A DNA stretch of 64,000 nucleotides from Elysia crispata (Eukaryota > Mollusca > Gastropoda > Plakobranchidae). A program made the translations under genes and the position numbers. Position 1 is the first letter of the stretch; every line of letters starts with the position of its first letter. Below the pieces are notes generated by a model that saw only the letters and a list, made by a program, of their open reading frames with translations, made no database searches and was not told the origin of the DNA. Where the stretch lies: contig JAWDGP010000459.1 of NCBI GenBank assembly GCA_033675545.1, forward strand, positions 1 through 64,000, written 5' to 3'. Below, piece after piece: positions 1-11,301 of the stretch.

Positions 1-30
1 TAGTTTAGCTTCTCGCTCTTCCTTTTTCAG

Positions 31-205
31 CTTGAAGAACTGCAGTTACGCACAGATGAAAAAGAAAAATTAAATTATTGAACAAATAGATAAATTGCTT
101 CTTCTCTTATCCTTCGCATCTAGAAATATGCGCAAAATAACTAATTGTTCAATAATTAAATTTTACTTTTTCATCTGTGCGAAACTGTAGTTTTTCAGCA
201 ATCTC
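31..205. repeat. Foldback palindrome, left edge of unit A
   Basis: The left arm (about 31-97, containing TACGCACAGATGAAAAAG) is repeated in inverse at about 129-205 (containing CTTTTTCATCTGTGCG), with a short loop. The same palindrome, better preserved, occurs at 9172-9345. Unit B keeps only the right arm. Confidence 0.75.
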
Positions 206-1177
206 TTTAATTTCTTGAAAGGACGATATTATGGATCCTTATCAGCAGAGAGATGCTTCGAATACTTTCATAAAACACACGACACATTACGGAGAACACA
301 CTGCTAGAGCGACTCCGACTACATGTAAATGTAGATCGACGAATGCGGCAGCAAAGCCAATGGTGGGTAATCTAGATCTACATCTACGCTTGAAAAAAAT
401 TATTTTATGATTTTGGATTGGAGAAAAGTTTTCCTGAATATCTCACGAATATGTACGCTAGATTCTCCAAATAAATTCTCATATGAATTTGAAAAATCGA
501 AGAAATTCAAATAATATAATACACTGAGGCTGCAGAGTGTTTTTAATTGTTTATGGTGCAGTTTACACCAGTTTACACAGGTGCTGTAATTCTTCTAACA
601 AATGCTCTACCTCTCGCCCTTTCACTGAGAATAAACAATTTGAAGGCCTGATCTTTGATCCCCAGTGGCAAAATAGAAAGACTTCGCCTGCTCTGAAGAT
701 GTAGCTAGTCATATGCACTCAGCCGAGTTATCTTTCAGTCTGTGTAAAATGAAAGCTGACGGGCAAGACCTCTTTATTGATGGTTAAGATAGTTAAAAAA
801 ATAGAATATTAGACTGCAAGTAGTGACTCAAGCGTTCAATTCTTTTTCGGGTGTTTTGGTGAGAAAAGTTTATAGCCTGAATATTAGGATATTACTTTTT
901 GTGATCAAAATATGTTAGCATCAGGAGTTCAAGATCAGAAAAGCGCTGAGTGTTCGGTTGAAACAAGTTGAGTGACAGATGTTTGGAGGAATCTCTCTGC
1001 AGTCACCCTTTTCCTAACTCAAGTATACAGGGTAACGCTTTTAATTGTACCGAAATAGCCAAGAAAATAAAAAGCCTTTTGCGTGTTGTTCACAAAATAT
1101 TCGTGAAAACCCTAAACCTAACCGAAACACAAATAAGAAAAAAGGATATTTTTGAACACGATTTTCTTGAATGTATT

Positions 1178-1600
1178 TTAATTTAAAAATTCCCCAACGA
1201 ATTTGAGAAAAGCATTTTGAATAAGCAAAAACTGTTTTTTGTCTGCACTTGATTTCGTCAGAAACGAAGTTTCTAATATTTGATTCATCTTGTTAAGAAA
1301 AGCATATATATATTCATTCTGCATTTCGGGGCGAAGAGGCGAGAGGCGGTCTGGATTGTGCTCTCCCTCTCGCCTCATCCTAAAAAAAGGTGTTGACCGT
1401 TGGTACCGAAATTCTTTGAGTACAGAAGTAGTTAGCCGCCTATGCTCTCGCGCGTCTTTTAAGCGTTGCTTATTGTAGTCACCAGAGAGTATAGAATGCC
1501 TCTGTTGTAGCGAAAAAAAGCATTTTAAAATCAGGAGGTAGCGCATGAGATCACCGTGTATAGATTTGTCACAGACAGAGTAGGGTCCAACATTCATCAT
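1178..1600 (-). other. Unassigned 140-codon ORF in unit A
   Basis: An uninterrupted ATG-started frame of 140 codons encodes a basic peptide with no motif I recognise (it includes RRLTTSVLKEFRYQR and PDRLSPLRPEMQNEY). It lies beyond the RT remnant on the same strand, where an LTR or 3' untranslated part of the element would be expected. The frame stays open in all three units. The few differences between units are about half silent and half amino-acid changing, which gives no sign of selection for protein. The opposite strand also has a 62-codon ORF here, so openness may reflect base composition. Probably not a gene. Confidence 0.2.
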
Positions 1601-2047
1601 GTAAAGCTTGTCAACCGTTTTCTATTAATGCTGGATAAACCAACAAAGCAAACGCTATAGCGTTTTGAAAAGCCAAGCCGGGCTTGTACCTCTTTTCTGC
1701 AGGCGCCCGACAGAGCGAAGGTTTACGAAAAGAAAGATTTGGTAAAAGCCAGCTGCAGTCAGCCATTGTTTTTTAAATCATACTGGCGAGGATTAAAATA
1801 TTTTTACAAAATCAAATTTGATATCATTTTTTCTTTAAATGAACGTCAGATGCGGATTTGGCGTATCAAAGTCAGTAAAATGTATACGTGAGAGACCGTT
1901 TTTAAATTTAATTCACAAGATATTGGTTTTTTAAATGAATGATATGGATTATGAAGAATTTTTTTTATAAAAGGTATTCATGCAGACCTCTATGAAAAGG
2001 TTGAATCTAGCTAAACTGCAATTTTAAATATATGTATCCTTTGTCTG

Positions 2048-2067
2048 AGTCTCTCTCTCTTCCTCTC

Positions 2068-2124
<57 letters not shown>
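2048..2124. repeat. (TC)n microsatellite, unit A
   Basis: Mostly uninterrupted TC dinucleotides with a few TTCC interruptions at the left. Confidence 0.95.
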
Positions 2125-2138
2125 GTAAATTTTTTTTT

Positions 2139-4335
2139 TTAATATTGATTCAGATTAACAGGCTTATGTAATCTTGGCTTTGCGCGTTCAGAAGGATTGT
2201 AAGCAAAGAAGCTAAAGTGACTATGTATACATAGAAGCTTTGTAACCAATGAAGGTAAAGTAACTATATTTTTCTGTATGACCCATTGCCAATCTTTTGG
2301 ACATCTGAAGGCCTCTGATAACCCTTGGTCAAGTCGAGCTTGGAGAAGTACTTGTCTTCGCTCATACCAAGGAAAGACGGCTGGCGAAGGAACTGGTTGA
2401 GGGTCAGTCTTTGTAAACAACGGAAATCAATGCAGATACGGTTACTCCCGACCACAGGCGACGCGTATGGTGAGTCACTCTTCCGTATTATCCCTGGGTC
2501 CTTCATCTGCTGTAGCTCTTTCTTGAGTGAAGACTTCAGGGCGAATGGTACAGGATACGGCGTGTGATGTACAGGTACGTCGGAAGTCAGGTCGATCCGG
2601 TATTCAGCCAGATTAGTGTCGCCTGGACGATCTGAGAATATCTCGCTGAATCTCTGGACCATCATCTGGCTCCCGATTTTAGTCATACGTCAGGGCTTCA
2701 CCGAACCTGACATCTGCAGAATCTTCCTTCTTTCCCCAAGTGCCAAATTCGGGTAGATCTTCGGAGCCTTGTTCATTTCCGGTCAAATTGTCTAGATCAT
2801 GTCCCTTATCTGCCTCGGTTGTAGTCTTCAACTACGGCCACACGCGACGGAACGTAGTGATCATCTCGCGTCTGGCTCGAGACCTCGGGTACTCTTGAAC
2901 TAGTTTCTTCATTTCTTGAGAAGATTTGCATGCAAAGTCTTCTCTTTTCCACTGATCTTGAACTTGTAATCATTAAGACCCACTGAGGATAAACATCATA
3001 GGGTCCTTTCCACTGTACCAACAACTTGTTTGCGTCGGTCGGGAGCAGACCTAACACCTTGTCGCCGTGACTTAAACACCTAGCCTTTGTTTTCTTATCG
3101 AAATGTTTCTTCTGCTTCGCTTGAGGCGATTCAAGCTGCTCCTTAGCTAATTTTAATGTGTCGTTAAGACGTTCTCGTAGGTCTAGCTTGACTTTCATCA
3201 ATGTCTTGGGTCCATAGTTCCCGTCGCATGTCTATGGGTCTTCTCACAGTCCTGCCATACACTAGCTCGAACGGGGCAAAATGAGTTGAATCTTGACGCA
3301 AAGAATCCAGCGTTGATGTATCGGTGCCACTGCTTTGGCTTCTCATTGCACAGCCTCTTCAACATCTTTTTTAACGTGCCGTTGAACACGACCAGGCCAT
3401 TACACATCGGGTGATATGGTGTAGTTGTAGGTTGTGTCACACCAAGAAGCCTGCATACTTCCTTTATACAATCTGAGATAAACTGTGATCCTGATCGCTA
3501 AGATTTTCTTCTGGAACATCTAGGCGACTGTCATCCCCACGAGCGCCTCAGCTACTGTCTCAGTGTCGATTCTCTTCAGCGGGACCTTGTAGCATAGTCT
3601 TCAAGCGTCAAAATTTATCGGTGTCATCCTGCTTCACTTACTGGTTCTATCGGTCCTATTAGATCCACAGCGACAAGTTTAAAAGGGACATCCACCACTG
3701 GTATGTTCTCCATTGAAGCCTTCTGCACTGTTTTCCCTTGCTCACCGTCTTCTGACAGATATCGCACGAGCGGCAGTATCTGGCTACGTCCTCGTACATA
3801 TGCCAGGCCAGTAGAAGTTACTCATTATCTTCTCTGGTCTTTTTTATTCCAAGGTGACCTCCAGTGATCGTATCATGGGCTACTGACATCAACCACTTTC
3901 TCAGGCTTTATGGGAGAACGACTTGTTAGCCCCTCCGCGGGGTTCGTCATTATAGACTGAACACTGTCTCTTTTCTCGAAGAATGATGTTCTTCCCGAGC
4001 GATTTTAATAGCAGTCTCGCCCAAAATGGCTTCATCATCTTGCTGGAGTCGGATCAGGTCTCTTCGATCCACTCCTGTGTACAGTGTGGCTTATGCTTGA
4101 CCTCCTGTCTTGCTTGGGACCTTGTAGTTACAGCACCAACCATGGCTGTCATATCAGGGTCATCTGGGTTCCGAGCACCCGGAACGTTTCCCACAACATC
4201 ACATATGACTTCCGGTATGCATAACGCCTCCACTTCGCCAGACAGGTAAGGTGTCTTGACTTGAATTCTGGCCTTATCCGCCAGCAGTACTGTATTGTCG
4301 ATCCTGACAAAGAAACAGCACTTTCCTGTTATCAA
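2139..4335 (-). mobile_element. Gmr1-like Ty3/gypsy pol remnant, unit A
   Basis: Read on the minus strand from right to left, the modules come in this order. First is the stretch after the protease (about 4335-4054), with GNVPGARNPDDPD and TRSQAR, a signature of invertebrate gypsy pol. Next is the integrase zinc-finger and early core region (about 3900-3640), then integrase core (about 3440-3200, TTTPYHPMCNGL), then the integrase C-terminal part (about 3200-2990, GDKVLGLLPTD and VQWKGPYDV). Last is the RT N-terminal half (about 2690-2290, SDSPYASPVV, YFSKLDLTKGY). Integrase ahead of RT is the order known from Gmr1-like Ty3/gypsy elements, unlike most of the superfamily. RNase H is not seen. 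Fossil with many breaks; old, because decay preceded duplication of the unit. Confidence 0.7.
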
Positions 4336-4373
4336 CTAACCCGCGACGTACCACGACGCCCTCACAACCTGAA

Positions 4374-4704
4374 AAGGAAGAGTGAGAAGCTAAACTACAA
4401 CACTGAAAGAAGATGGAGGAAATGAGGACACAGTTAGAGTTGGCAAAGATACAAGCACAGGCAAGTCAGCAAAATGAGCACTGGCAAAGATACAAGCACA
4501 AGCAAGTCAGCAAGGTGAGCACAACCTAACATCACCGATCGTCAAGGGCCTTATTGGAGACAAGACAGTATACGTGTTAAGTGCCGCCTGATGTTAGGTT
4601 GTGCTCACCTTGTTGACTTGCCGGTGCTTGTATCTTTGCCAACTCATTTCCTCATTTCCTCCATCTTTCTTCAGCTTCTAGTTTAGCTTCTCGCTCTTCC
4701 TTTT
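4374..4704. repeat. Large palindrome at unit A/B junction
   Basis: Arms at about 4374-4534 and 4589-4704 are inverse copies: GGAAGAGTGAGAAGCTAAAC pairs with GTTTAGCTTCTCGCTCTTCC, and AGGTGAGCACAACCTAACAT with its complement. The loop is about 55 bases. The left arm has an internal direct duplication of a segment beginning GGCAAAGATACAAGCACA (about 4442-4515), so the arms differ in length. Confidence 0.8.
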
Positions 4705-4870
4705 CAGCTTGAAGTTTAGCTTCTGCTTCTTCTCTGATCCTTCTCAGCTTGTAATTTGCGCAATTTATCTATTTGTTCAATAGTTGAATTTTTCTTTTCA
4801 TCTGTGCGTAACTGCAGTTCTTCAGCAATCTCTTTCATTTCTTGAAAGGACGATATTATGGATCCTTATC
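4700..4870 (-). mobile_element. Possible gag N-terminal remnant at the unit A/B junction
   Basis: On the minus strand this stretch reads as a charged, coiled-coil-like peptide rich in Glu, Lys and Gln (for example EIAEELQLRTDEKKN and EQIDKLRKLQAEK). It lies just upstream, in sense direction, of the pol remnant. Many gypsy Gag proteins begin this way, so I read it as the start of gag, with most of gag missing. Equivalent sequence in the other units is folded into palindromes. Assignment rests on composition and position only. Confidence 0.35.
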
Positions 4871-5803
4871 AGCAGAGAGATGCTTCGAATACTTTCATAA
4901 AACACACGACACATTACGGAGAACACACTGCTAGAGCGACTCCGACTCTACATCTAAATGTAGATCGACGAATGCGGCAGCAAAGCCAATGGTGGGTAAT
5001 CTAGATCTACATCTACGCTGGAAAAAAAAATTATTTTATGATTTTGGATTGGAGAAAAGTTTTCCTGAATATCTCACGAATATGTACGCTATATTCTCCA
5101 AATAAATTCTCATATGAATTTGAAAAATCGAAGAAATTCAAATAATATAATACACTGAGGCTGCAGAGTGTTTTTAATTGTTTATGGTGCTTTACAGTTT
5201 ACACAGGTGCTGTTATTCTTCTAACAAATGCTCTACCTCTCTCCCTTTCACTGAGAATAAACAATTTGAAGGCCTGATCTTTGATCCCCAGTGGCAAAAT
5301 AGAAAGACTTTGCCTGCTCTGAAGATGTAGCTAGTCATATGCACCCAGCCCAGTTATCTTTCAGTCTGTGTAAAATGAAAGCTGACGGGCAAGACCTCTT
5401 TATTGATGGTTAAGATAGTTAAAAAAATAGAATATTAGACTGCAAGTAGTGACTCAAGCGTTCAATTCTTTTTCGGGTGTTTTGGTGAGAAGAGTTTATA
5501 GCCTGAATATAAGGATATTAATTTTTGTGATCAAAATATGTTAGCATCAGGAGTTCAAGATCAGAAAAGCGCTGAGTGTTCGGTTGAAACAAGTTGAGTG
5601 ACAGATGTTTGGAGGAATCTCTCTGCAGTCACCCTTTTCCTAACTCAAGTATACAGGGTAACGCTTTTAATTGTACCGAAATAGCCAAGAAAATAAAAAG
5701 CCTTTTGCGTGTTGTTCACAAAATATTCGTGAAAACCCTAAACGTAACCGAAACACAAATAAGAGAAAAGGATATTTTTTAACACGATTTTCTTGAATGT
5801 GTT

Positions 5804-6226
5804 TTAATTTAAAAATTCCCCAACGAATTTGAGAAAAGCATTTTGAATAAGCAAAAACTGTTTTTTGTCTGCACTTGATTTCGTCAGAAACGAAGTTTCT
5901 AATATTTGATTCATCTTGTTAAGAAAAGCATATATATATTCATTCTGCATTTCGGGGCGAAGAGGCGAGAGGCGGTCTGGATTGTTCTCTCCCTCTCGCC
6001 TCATCCTAAAAAAAGGTGTTGACCGTTGGTACCGAAATTCTTTGAGTACAGAAGTAGTTAGCCGTCTATGCTCTCGCGCGTCTTTTAAGCGTTGCTTATT
6101 GTAGTCACCAGAGAGTATAGAATGCCTCTGTTGTAGCGAAAAAAAGCATTTTAAAATCAGGAGGTAGCACATGAGATCACCGTGTATAGATTTGTCACAG
6201 ACAGAGTAGGGTCCAACATTCATCAT
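5804..6226 (-). other. Unassigned 140-codon ORF in unit B
   Basis: Counterpart of the ORF at 1178-1600, same length, differing at about two residues. No recognised domain. It is probably carried along by duplication of the unit. Confidence 0.2.
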
Positions 6227-6654
6227 GTAAAGCTTGTAAACCGTTTTCTATTAATGCTATAGCGTTTTGAAAAGCCAAGCCGGGCTTGTACCTCTTTTCT
6301 GCAGGCGCCCGACAGAGCGAAGGTTTACGAAAAGAAAGATTTGGTAAAAGCCAGGTGCAGTCAGCCATTTTTTTAAAATCATACTGGCGAGGATTAAAAT
6401 ATTTTTACAAAATCAAATTTCATATCATTTTTTTCTTTAAATGAACGTCAGATGCGGATTTGGCGTATCAAAGTCAGTAAAATCTATACGTGAGAGACCG
6501 TTTTTAAATTTAATTCACAAGATATTGGTTTTTTTAAATGAATGATATGGATTATGAAGAATTTTTTTTATAAAAGGTATTCATGCAGACCTCTATGAAA
6601 AGGTTGAATCTAGCTAAACTGCAATTTGAAATATAATATGTATCCTTTGTCTGA

Positions 6655-6676
6655 GTCTCTCTCTCTTCCTCTCTTC

Positions 6677-6710
<34 letters not shown>

Positions 6711-6711
6711 G
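6655..6711. repeat. (TC)n microsatellite, unit B
   Basis: Same position in the unit as in unit A, but shorter. Confidence 0.95.
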
Positions 6712-6730
6712 TCAATTTTTTTTTTAATAT

Positions 6731-8901
6731 TGATTCAGATTAACAGGCTTATGTAGTCTTGGCTTTGCGCGTTCAGAAGGGTTGTAAGCAAAGAAGCTAA
6801 AGTGACTATGTATTTCTTATACATAGAAGCTTTGTAACCAAAGAAGCTAAAGTAACTATATTTTTCTGTATGACCCATTGCCAATCTTTTGGACATCTGA
6901 AGGCCTCTGATAACCCTTGGTCAAGTCGAGCTTGGAGAAGTACTTGTCTTCGCTCATACCAAGGAAAGACGGCTGGCGAAGGAACTGGTTGAGGGTCAGT
7001 CTTTGTAATCTTGTTGAGACGACGGAAATCAATGCAGATACGGTTACTCCCGACCACAGGCGACGCGTATGGTGAGTCACTCTTCCGTATTATCCCTGGG
7101 TCCTTCATCTGCTGTAGCTCTTTCTTGAGTGAAGACTTCAGGGCGAATGGTACAGGATACGGCGTCTGATGTACAGGTACGTCGGAAGTCAGGTCGATCC
7201 GGTGTTCAGCCAGATTAGTGTCGCCTGGACGATCTGAGAATATCTCGCTGAATCTCTGTACCATCATCTGGCTCCCGATTTTAGTCATACGTCAGGGCTT
7301 CACCGAACCTGACATCTGCAGAATCTTCCTTCTTTCCCCAAGTGCCAAATTCGGGTAGATCTTCGGAGCCTTGTTCATTTCCGGTCAAATTGTCTAGATC
7401 ATGTCCCTTATCTGCCTCGGTTGTAGTCTTCAACTACGGCCACACGCGACGGAACGTAGTGATCATCTCGCGTCTGGCTCGACCTCGGGTACTCTTGAAC
7501 TAGTTTCTTCATTTCTTGAGAAGATTTGCATGCAAAGTCTTCTCTTTTCCACTGATCTTGAACGTAATCATTAAGATCCACTGAGGATAAACATCATAGG
7601 GTCCTTTCCACTGTACCAACACTTCTTTGCGTCGGTCGGGAGCAGACCTAACACCTTGTCGCCCTGACTTAAACACCTAGCCTTTGTTTTCTTATCGAAA
7701 TGTTTCTTCTGCTTCGCTTGAGGCGATTCAAGCTGCTCATTAGCTAATTTTAATGTGTCGTTAAGACGTTCTCGTAGTTCTAGCTTGACTTTCATCAATG
7801 TCTTGGGTCCATAGTTCCCGTCGTATGTCTATGGGTCTTCTCACAGTCCTGCCATACATTAGCTCGAACGGGGCAAAATGACTTGAATCTTGACGCAAAG
7901 AATCCAGCGTTGATGTATCGGTGCCACTGCTTTGGCCTCTTCAACATATTTTTTAACGTGCCGTTGAACACGACCAGGCCATCGGCTGATATGGTGTAGT
8001 TGTAAATTGTGTCACACCAAGAAGCCTGCATACTTCCTTTATACAATCTGAGATAAACTGTAATCCTGATCGCTAAGATTTTCTTCTGTAACACCTAGTC
8101 GACTGCCATCCCCACGAGCGCCTCAGCTACTGTCTCAGTGTCGATTCTCTTCAGCGGGACCTTGTAGCATAGTCTTCAAGGTCAAAATTTATCGGTGTCA
8201 TCCTGCTTCACTTACTGCTTCTATCGGTCCTATTAGATCCACAGCGACAAGTTTAAAAGGGACATCCACCACTGGTATGTTCTCCATTGAGGCCTTCTGC
8301 ACTGTTTTCTCTTGCTCACCGTCTTCTGACATATATCGCACGAGCGGCAGTATCTGGCCACGTCCTCGTACATGCCAGGCCAGTAGATTACTCATTATCT
8401 TCTCTCTGGTCTTTTTTATTCCAAGGTGACCTCCAGTGATCGTATCATGGGCTACTGACATCAACCACTTTCTCAGGCTTTATGGGAGAACGACTTGTTA
8501 GCCCCTACGCGGGGTTCGTCATTATAGACTGAACACTGTCTCTTTTCTCGAAGAATGATGTTCTTATCGAGCGATTTTAATAGCAGTCTCGCCCAAAATG
8601 GCTTCATCATCTTGCTGGAGTCGGATCAGCTCTCTTCGATCCACTCCTATGTACAGTGTGGCTTATGCTTGACCTCCTGTCTTGCTTGGGACCTTGTAGT
8701 TACAGCACCAACCATGGCTGTCATATCAGGGTCATCTGGGTTCCGAGCACCCGGAACGTTTCCCAAAACATCACATGACTTCCGGTATGCATAACGCCTC
8801 CACTTCGCCAGACAGGTAAGGTGTACTTGAATTCTGGCCTTATCCGCCAGCAGTACTGTATTGTCGATCCTGACAAAGACACAGCACTTTCCTGTTATCA
8901 A
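6731..8901 (-). mobile_element. Gmr1-like Ty3/gypsy pol remnant, unit B
   Basis: Second copy of the same pol remnant, with the same module order on the minus strand: post-protease segment (about 8901-8647), integrase zinc-finger/early core (about 8464-8198, HLGIKKTREKI and FKLVAVDLIGPIE), integrase core and C-terminal part (about 8000-7571), then RT N-terminal half (about 7288-6860). The integrase N-terminal segment is easier to recognise here than in unit A. Fossil; broken in many places, largely the same ones as the other units. Confidence 0.7.
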
Positions 8902-8937
8902 CTAACCCGCGACGTACCACGACGCCCTCACAACGTG

Positions 8938-9173
8938 AAAAGGAAGAGTGAGAAGCTAAACTACAACACTGAAAGAAGGTGGAGGAAATGAGGACACAGT
9001 TAGAGTTGGCAAAGATACAAGGAGACAAGACAGTATACGTGTTAAGTGCCGCCTGATGTTAGGTTGTGCTCACCTTGTTGACTTGCCGGTGCTTGTATCT
9101 TTGCCAACTCATTTCCTCATATCCCCCATCTTTCTTCAGCTTGTAGTTTAGCTTCTCGCTCTTCCTTTTCAGC
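8938..9173. repeat. Palindrome at unit B/C junction
   Basis: A shorter version of the junction palindrome: arms at about 8938-9021 and 9090-9173 around a loop of about 70 bases. It lacks the internal duplication seen at the unit A/B junction. Confidence 0.75.
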
Positions 9174-9345
9174 TTGAAGAACTGCAGTTACGCACAGATG
9201 AAAAGAAAAATTAAATTATTGAACAAATAGATAAATTGCTTCTTCTCTGATCCTTCGCAGCTTGTAATTTGCGCAATTTATCTATTTGTTCAATAATTAA
9301 ATTTTTCTTTTCATCTGTGCGAAACTGTAGTTTTTCAGCAATCTC
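9172..9345. repeat. Foldback palindrome, left edge of unit C
   Basis: Arms at about 9172-9236 and 9268-9345, nearly perfect over roughly 60 bases, with ACGCACAGATGAAAAG answered by CTTTTCATCTGTGCG. It follows directly on the junction palindrome, so two foldbacks sit back to back. Confidence 0.8.
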
Positions 9346-10325
9346 TTTAATTTCTTGAAAGGACGATATTATGGATCCTTATCAGCAGAGAGATGCTTCG
9401 AATACTTTCATAAAACACACGACACATTACGGAGAACACACTGCTAGAGCGACTCCGACTACATGTAAATGTAGATCGACGAATGCGGCAGCAAAGCCAA
9501 TGGTGGGTAATCTAGATCTACATCTACGCTTGAAAAAAATTATTTTATGATTTTGGATTGGAGAAAAGTTTTCCTGAATATCTCACGAATATGTACGCTA
9601 GATTCTCCAAATAAATTCTCATATGAATTTGAAAAATCGAAGAAATTCAAATAATATAATACACTGAGGCTGCAGAGTGTTTTTAATTGTTTATGGTGCA
9701 GTTTACACCAGTTTACACAGGTGCTGTAATTCTTCTAACAAATGCTCTACCTCTCGCCCTTTCACTGAGAATAAACAATTTGAAGGCCTGATCTTTGATC
9801 CCCAGTGGCAAAATAGAAAGACTTCGCCTGCTCTGAAGATGTAGCTAGTCATATGCACTCAGCCGAGTTATCTTTCAGTCTGTGTAAAATGAAAGCTGAC
9901 GGGCAAGACCTCTTTATTGATGGTTAAGATAGTTAAAAAAATAGAATATTAGACTGCAAGTAGTGACTCAAGCGTTCAATTCTTTTTCGGGTGTTTTGGT
10001 GAGAAAAGTTTATAGCCTGAATATTAGGATATTACTTTTTGTGATCAAAATATGTTAGCATCAGGAGTTCAAGATCAGAAAAGAGCTGAGTGTTCGGTTG
10101 AAACAAGTTGAGTGACAGATGTTTGGAGGAATCTCTCTGCAGTCACCCTTTTCCTAACACTAAAGGAAGGGAAATCAAGTATACGCTTTTAATTGTACTG
10201 AAATAGCCAAGAAAATAAAAAGCCTTTTGCGTGTTGTTCACAAAATATTCGTGAAAACCCTAAACGTAACCGAAACACAAATAAGAGAAAAGGATATTTT
10301 TTAACACGATTTTCTTGAATGTGTT

Positions 10326-10748
10326 TTAATTTAAAAATTCCCCAACGAATTTGAGAAAAGCATTTTGAATAAGCAAAAACTGTTTTTTGTCTGCACTTGA
10401 TTTCGTTAGAAACGAAGTTTCTAATATTTGATTCATCTTGTTAAGAAAAGCATATATATGTTCATTCTGCATTTCGGGGCGAAGGGGCGAGAGGCGGTCT
10501 GGATTGTGCTCTCCCTCTCGCCTCATCCTAAAAAAAGGTGTTGACCGTTGGTACCGAAATTCTTTGAGTACAGAAGTAGTTAGCCGCCTATGCTCTCGCG
10601 CGTCTTTTAAGCGTTGCTTATTGTAGTCACCAGAGAGTATAGAATGCCTCTGTTGTAGCGAAAAAAAGCATTTTAAAATCAGGAGGTAGCGCATGAGATC
10701 ACCGTGTATAGATTTGTCACAGACAGAGTAGGGTCCAACATTCATCAT
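10326..10748 (-). other. Unassigned 140-codon ORF in unit C
   Basis: Third counterpart, same length, differing from the unit A version at one residue plus a few silent sites. No recognised domain. Confidence 0.2.
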
Positions 10749-11195
10749 GTAAAGCTTGTCAACCGTTTTCTATTAATGCTGGATAAACCAACAAAGCAAA
10801 CGCTATAGCGTTTTGAAAAGCCAAGCCGGGCTTGTACCTCTTTTCTGCAGGCGCCCGACAGAGCGAAGGTTTACGAAAAGAAAGATTTGGTAAAAGCCAG
10901 CTGCAGTCAGCCATTGTTTTTTAAATCATACTGGCGAGGATTAAAATATTTTTACAAAATCAAATTTGATATCATTTTTTCTTTAAATGAACGTCAGATG
11001 CGGATTTGGCGTATCAAAGTCAGTAAAATGTATACGTGAGAGACCGTTTTTAAATTTAATTCACAAGATATTGGTTTTTTAAATGAATGATATGGATTAT
11101 GAAGAATTTTTTTTATAAAAGGTATTCATGCAGACCTCTATGAAAAGGTTGAATCTAGCTAAACTGCAATTTTAAATATATGTATCCTTTGTCTG

Positions 11196-11288
<93 letters not shown>

Positions 11289-11289
11289 G
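11196..11289. repeat. (TC)n microsatellite, unit C
   Basis: Same position in the unit; the longest and purest of the three tracts, so tract length has changed since duplication. Confidence 0.95.
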
Positions 11290-11301
11290 TAAATTTTTTT
11301 T

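Noticed and set aside
968-1186. 72-codon plus-strand frame in the array (also at 5594)
   Set aside because: The frame is not the same length in all units, and it overlaps sequence shared with the non-coding dispersed repeat at 28.4 kb.
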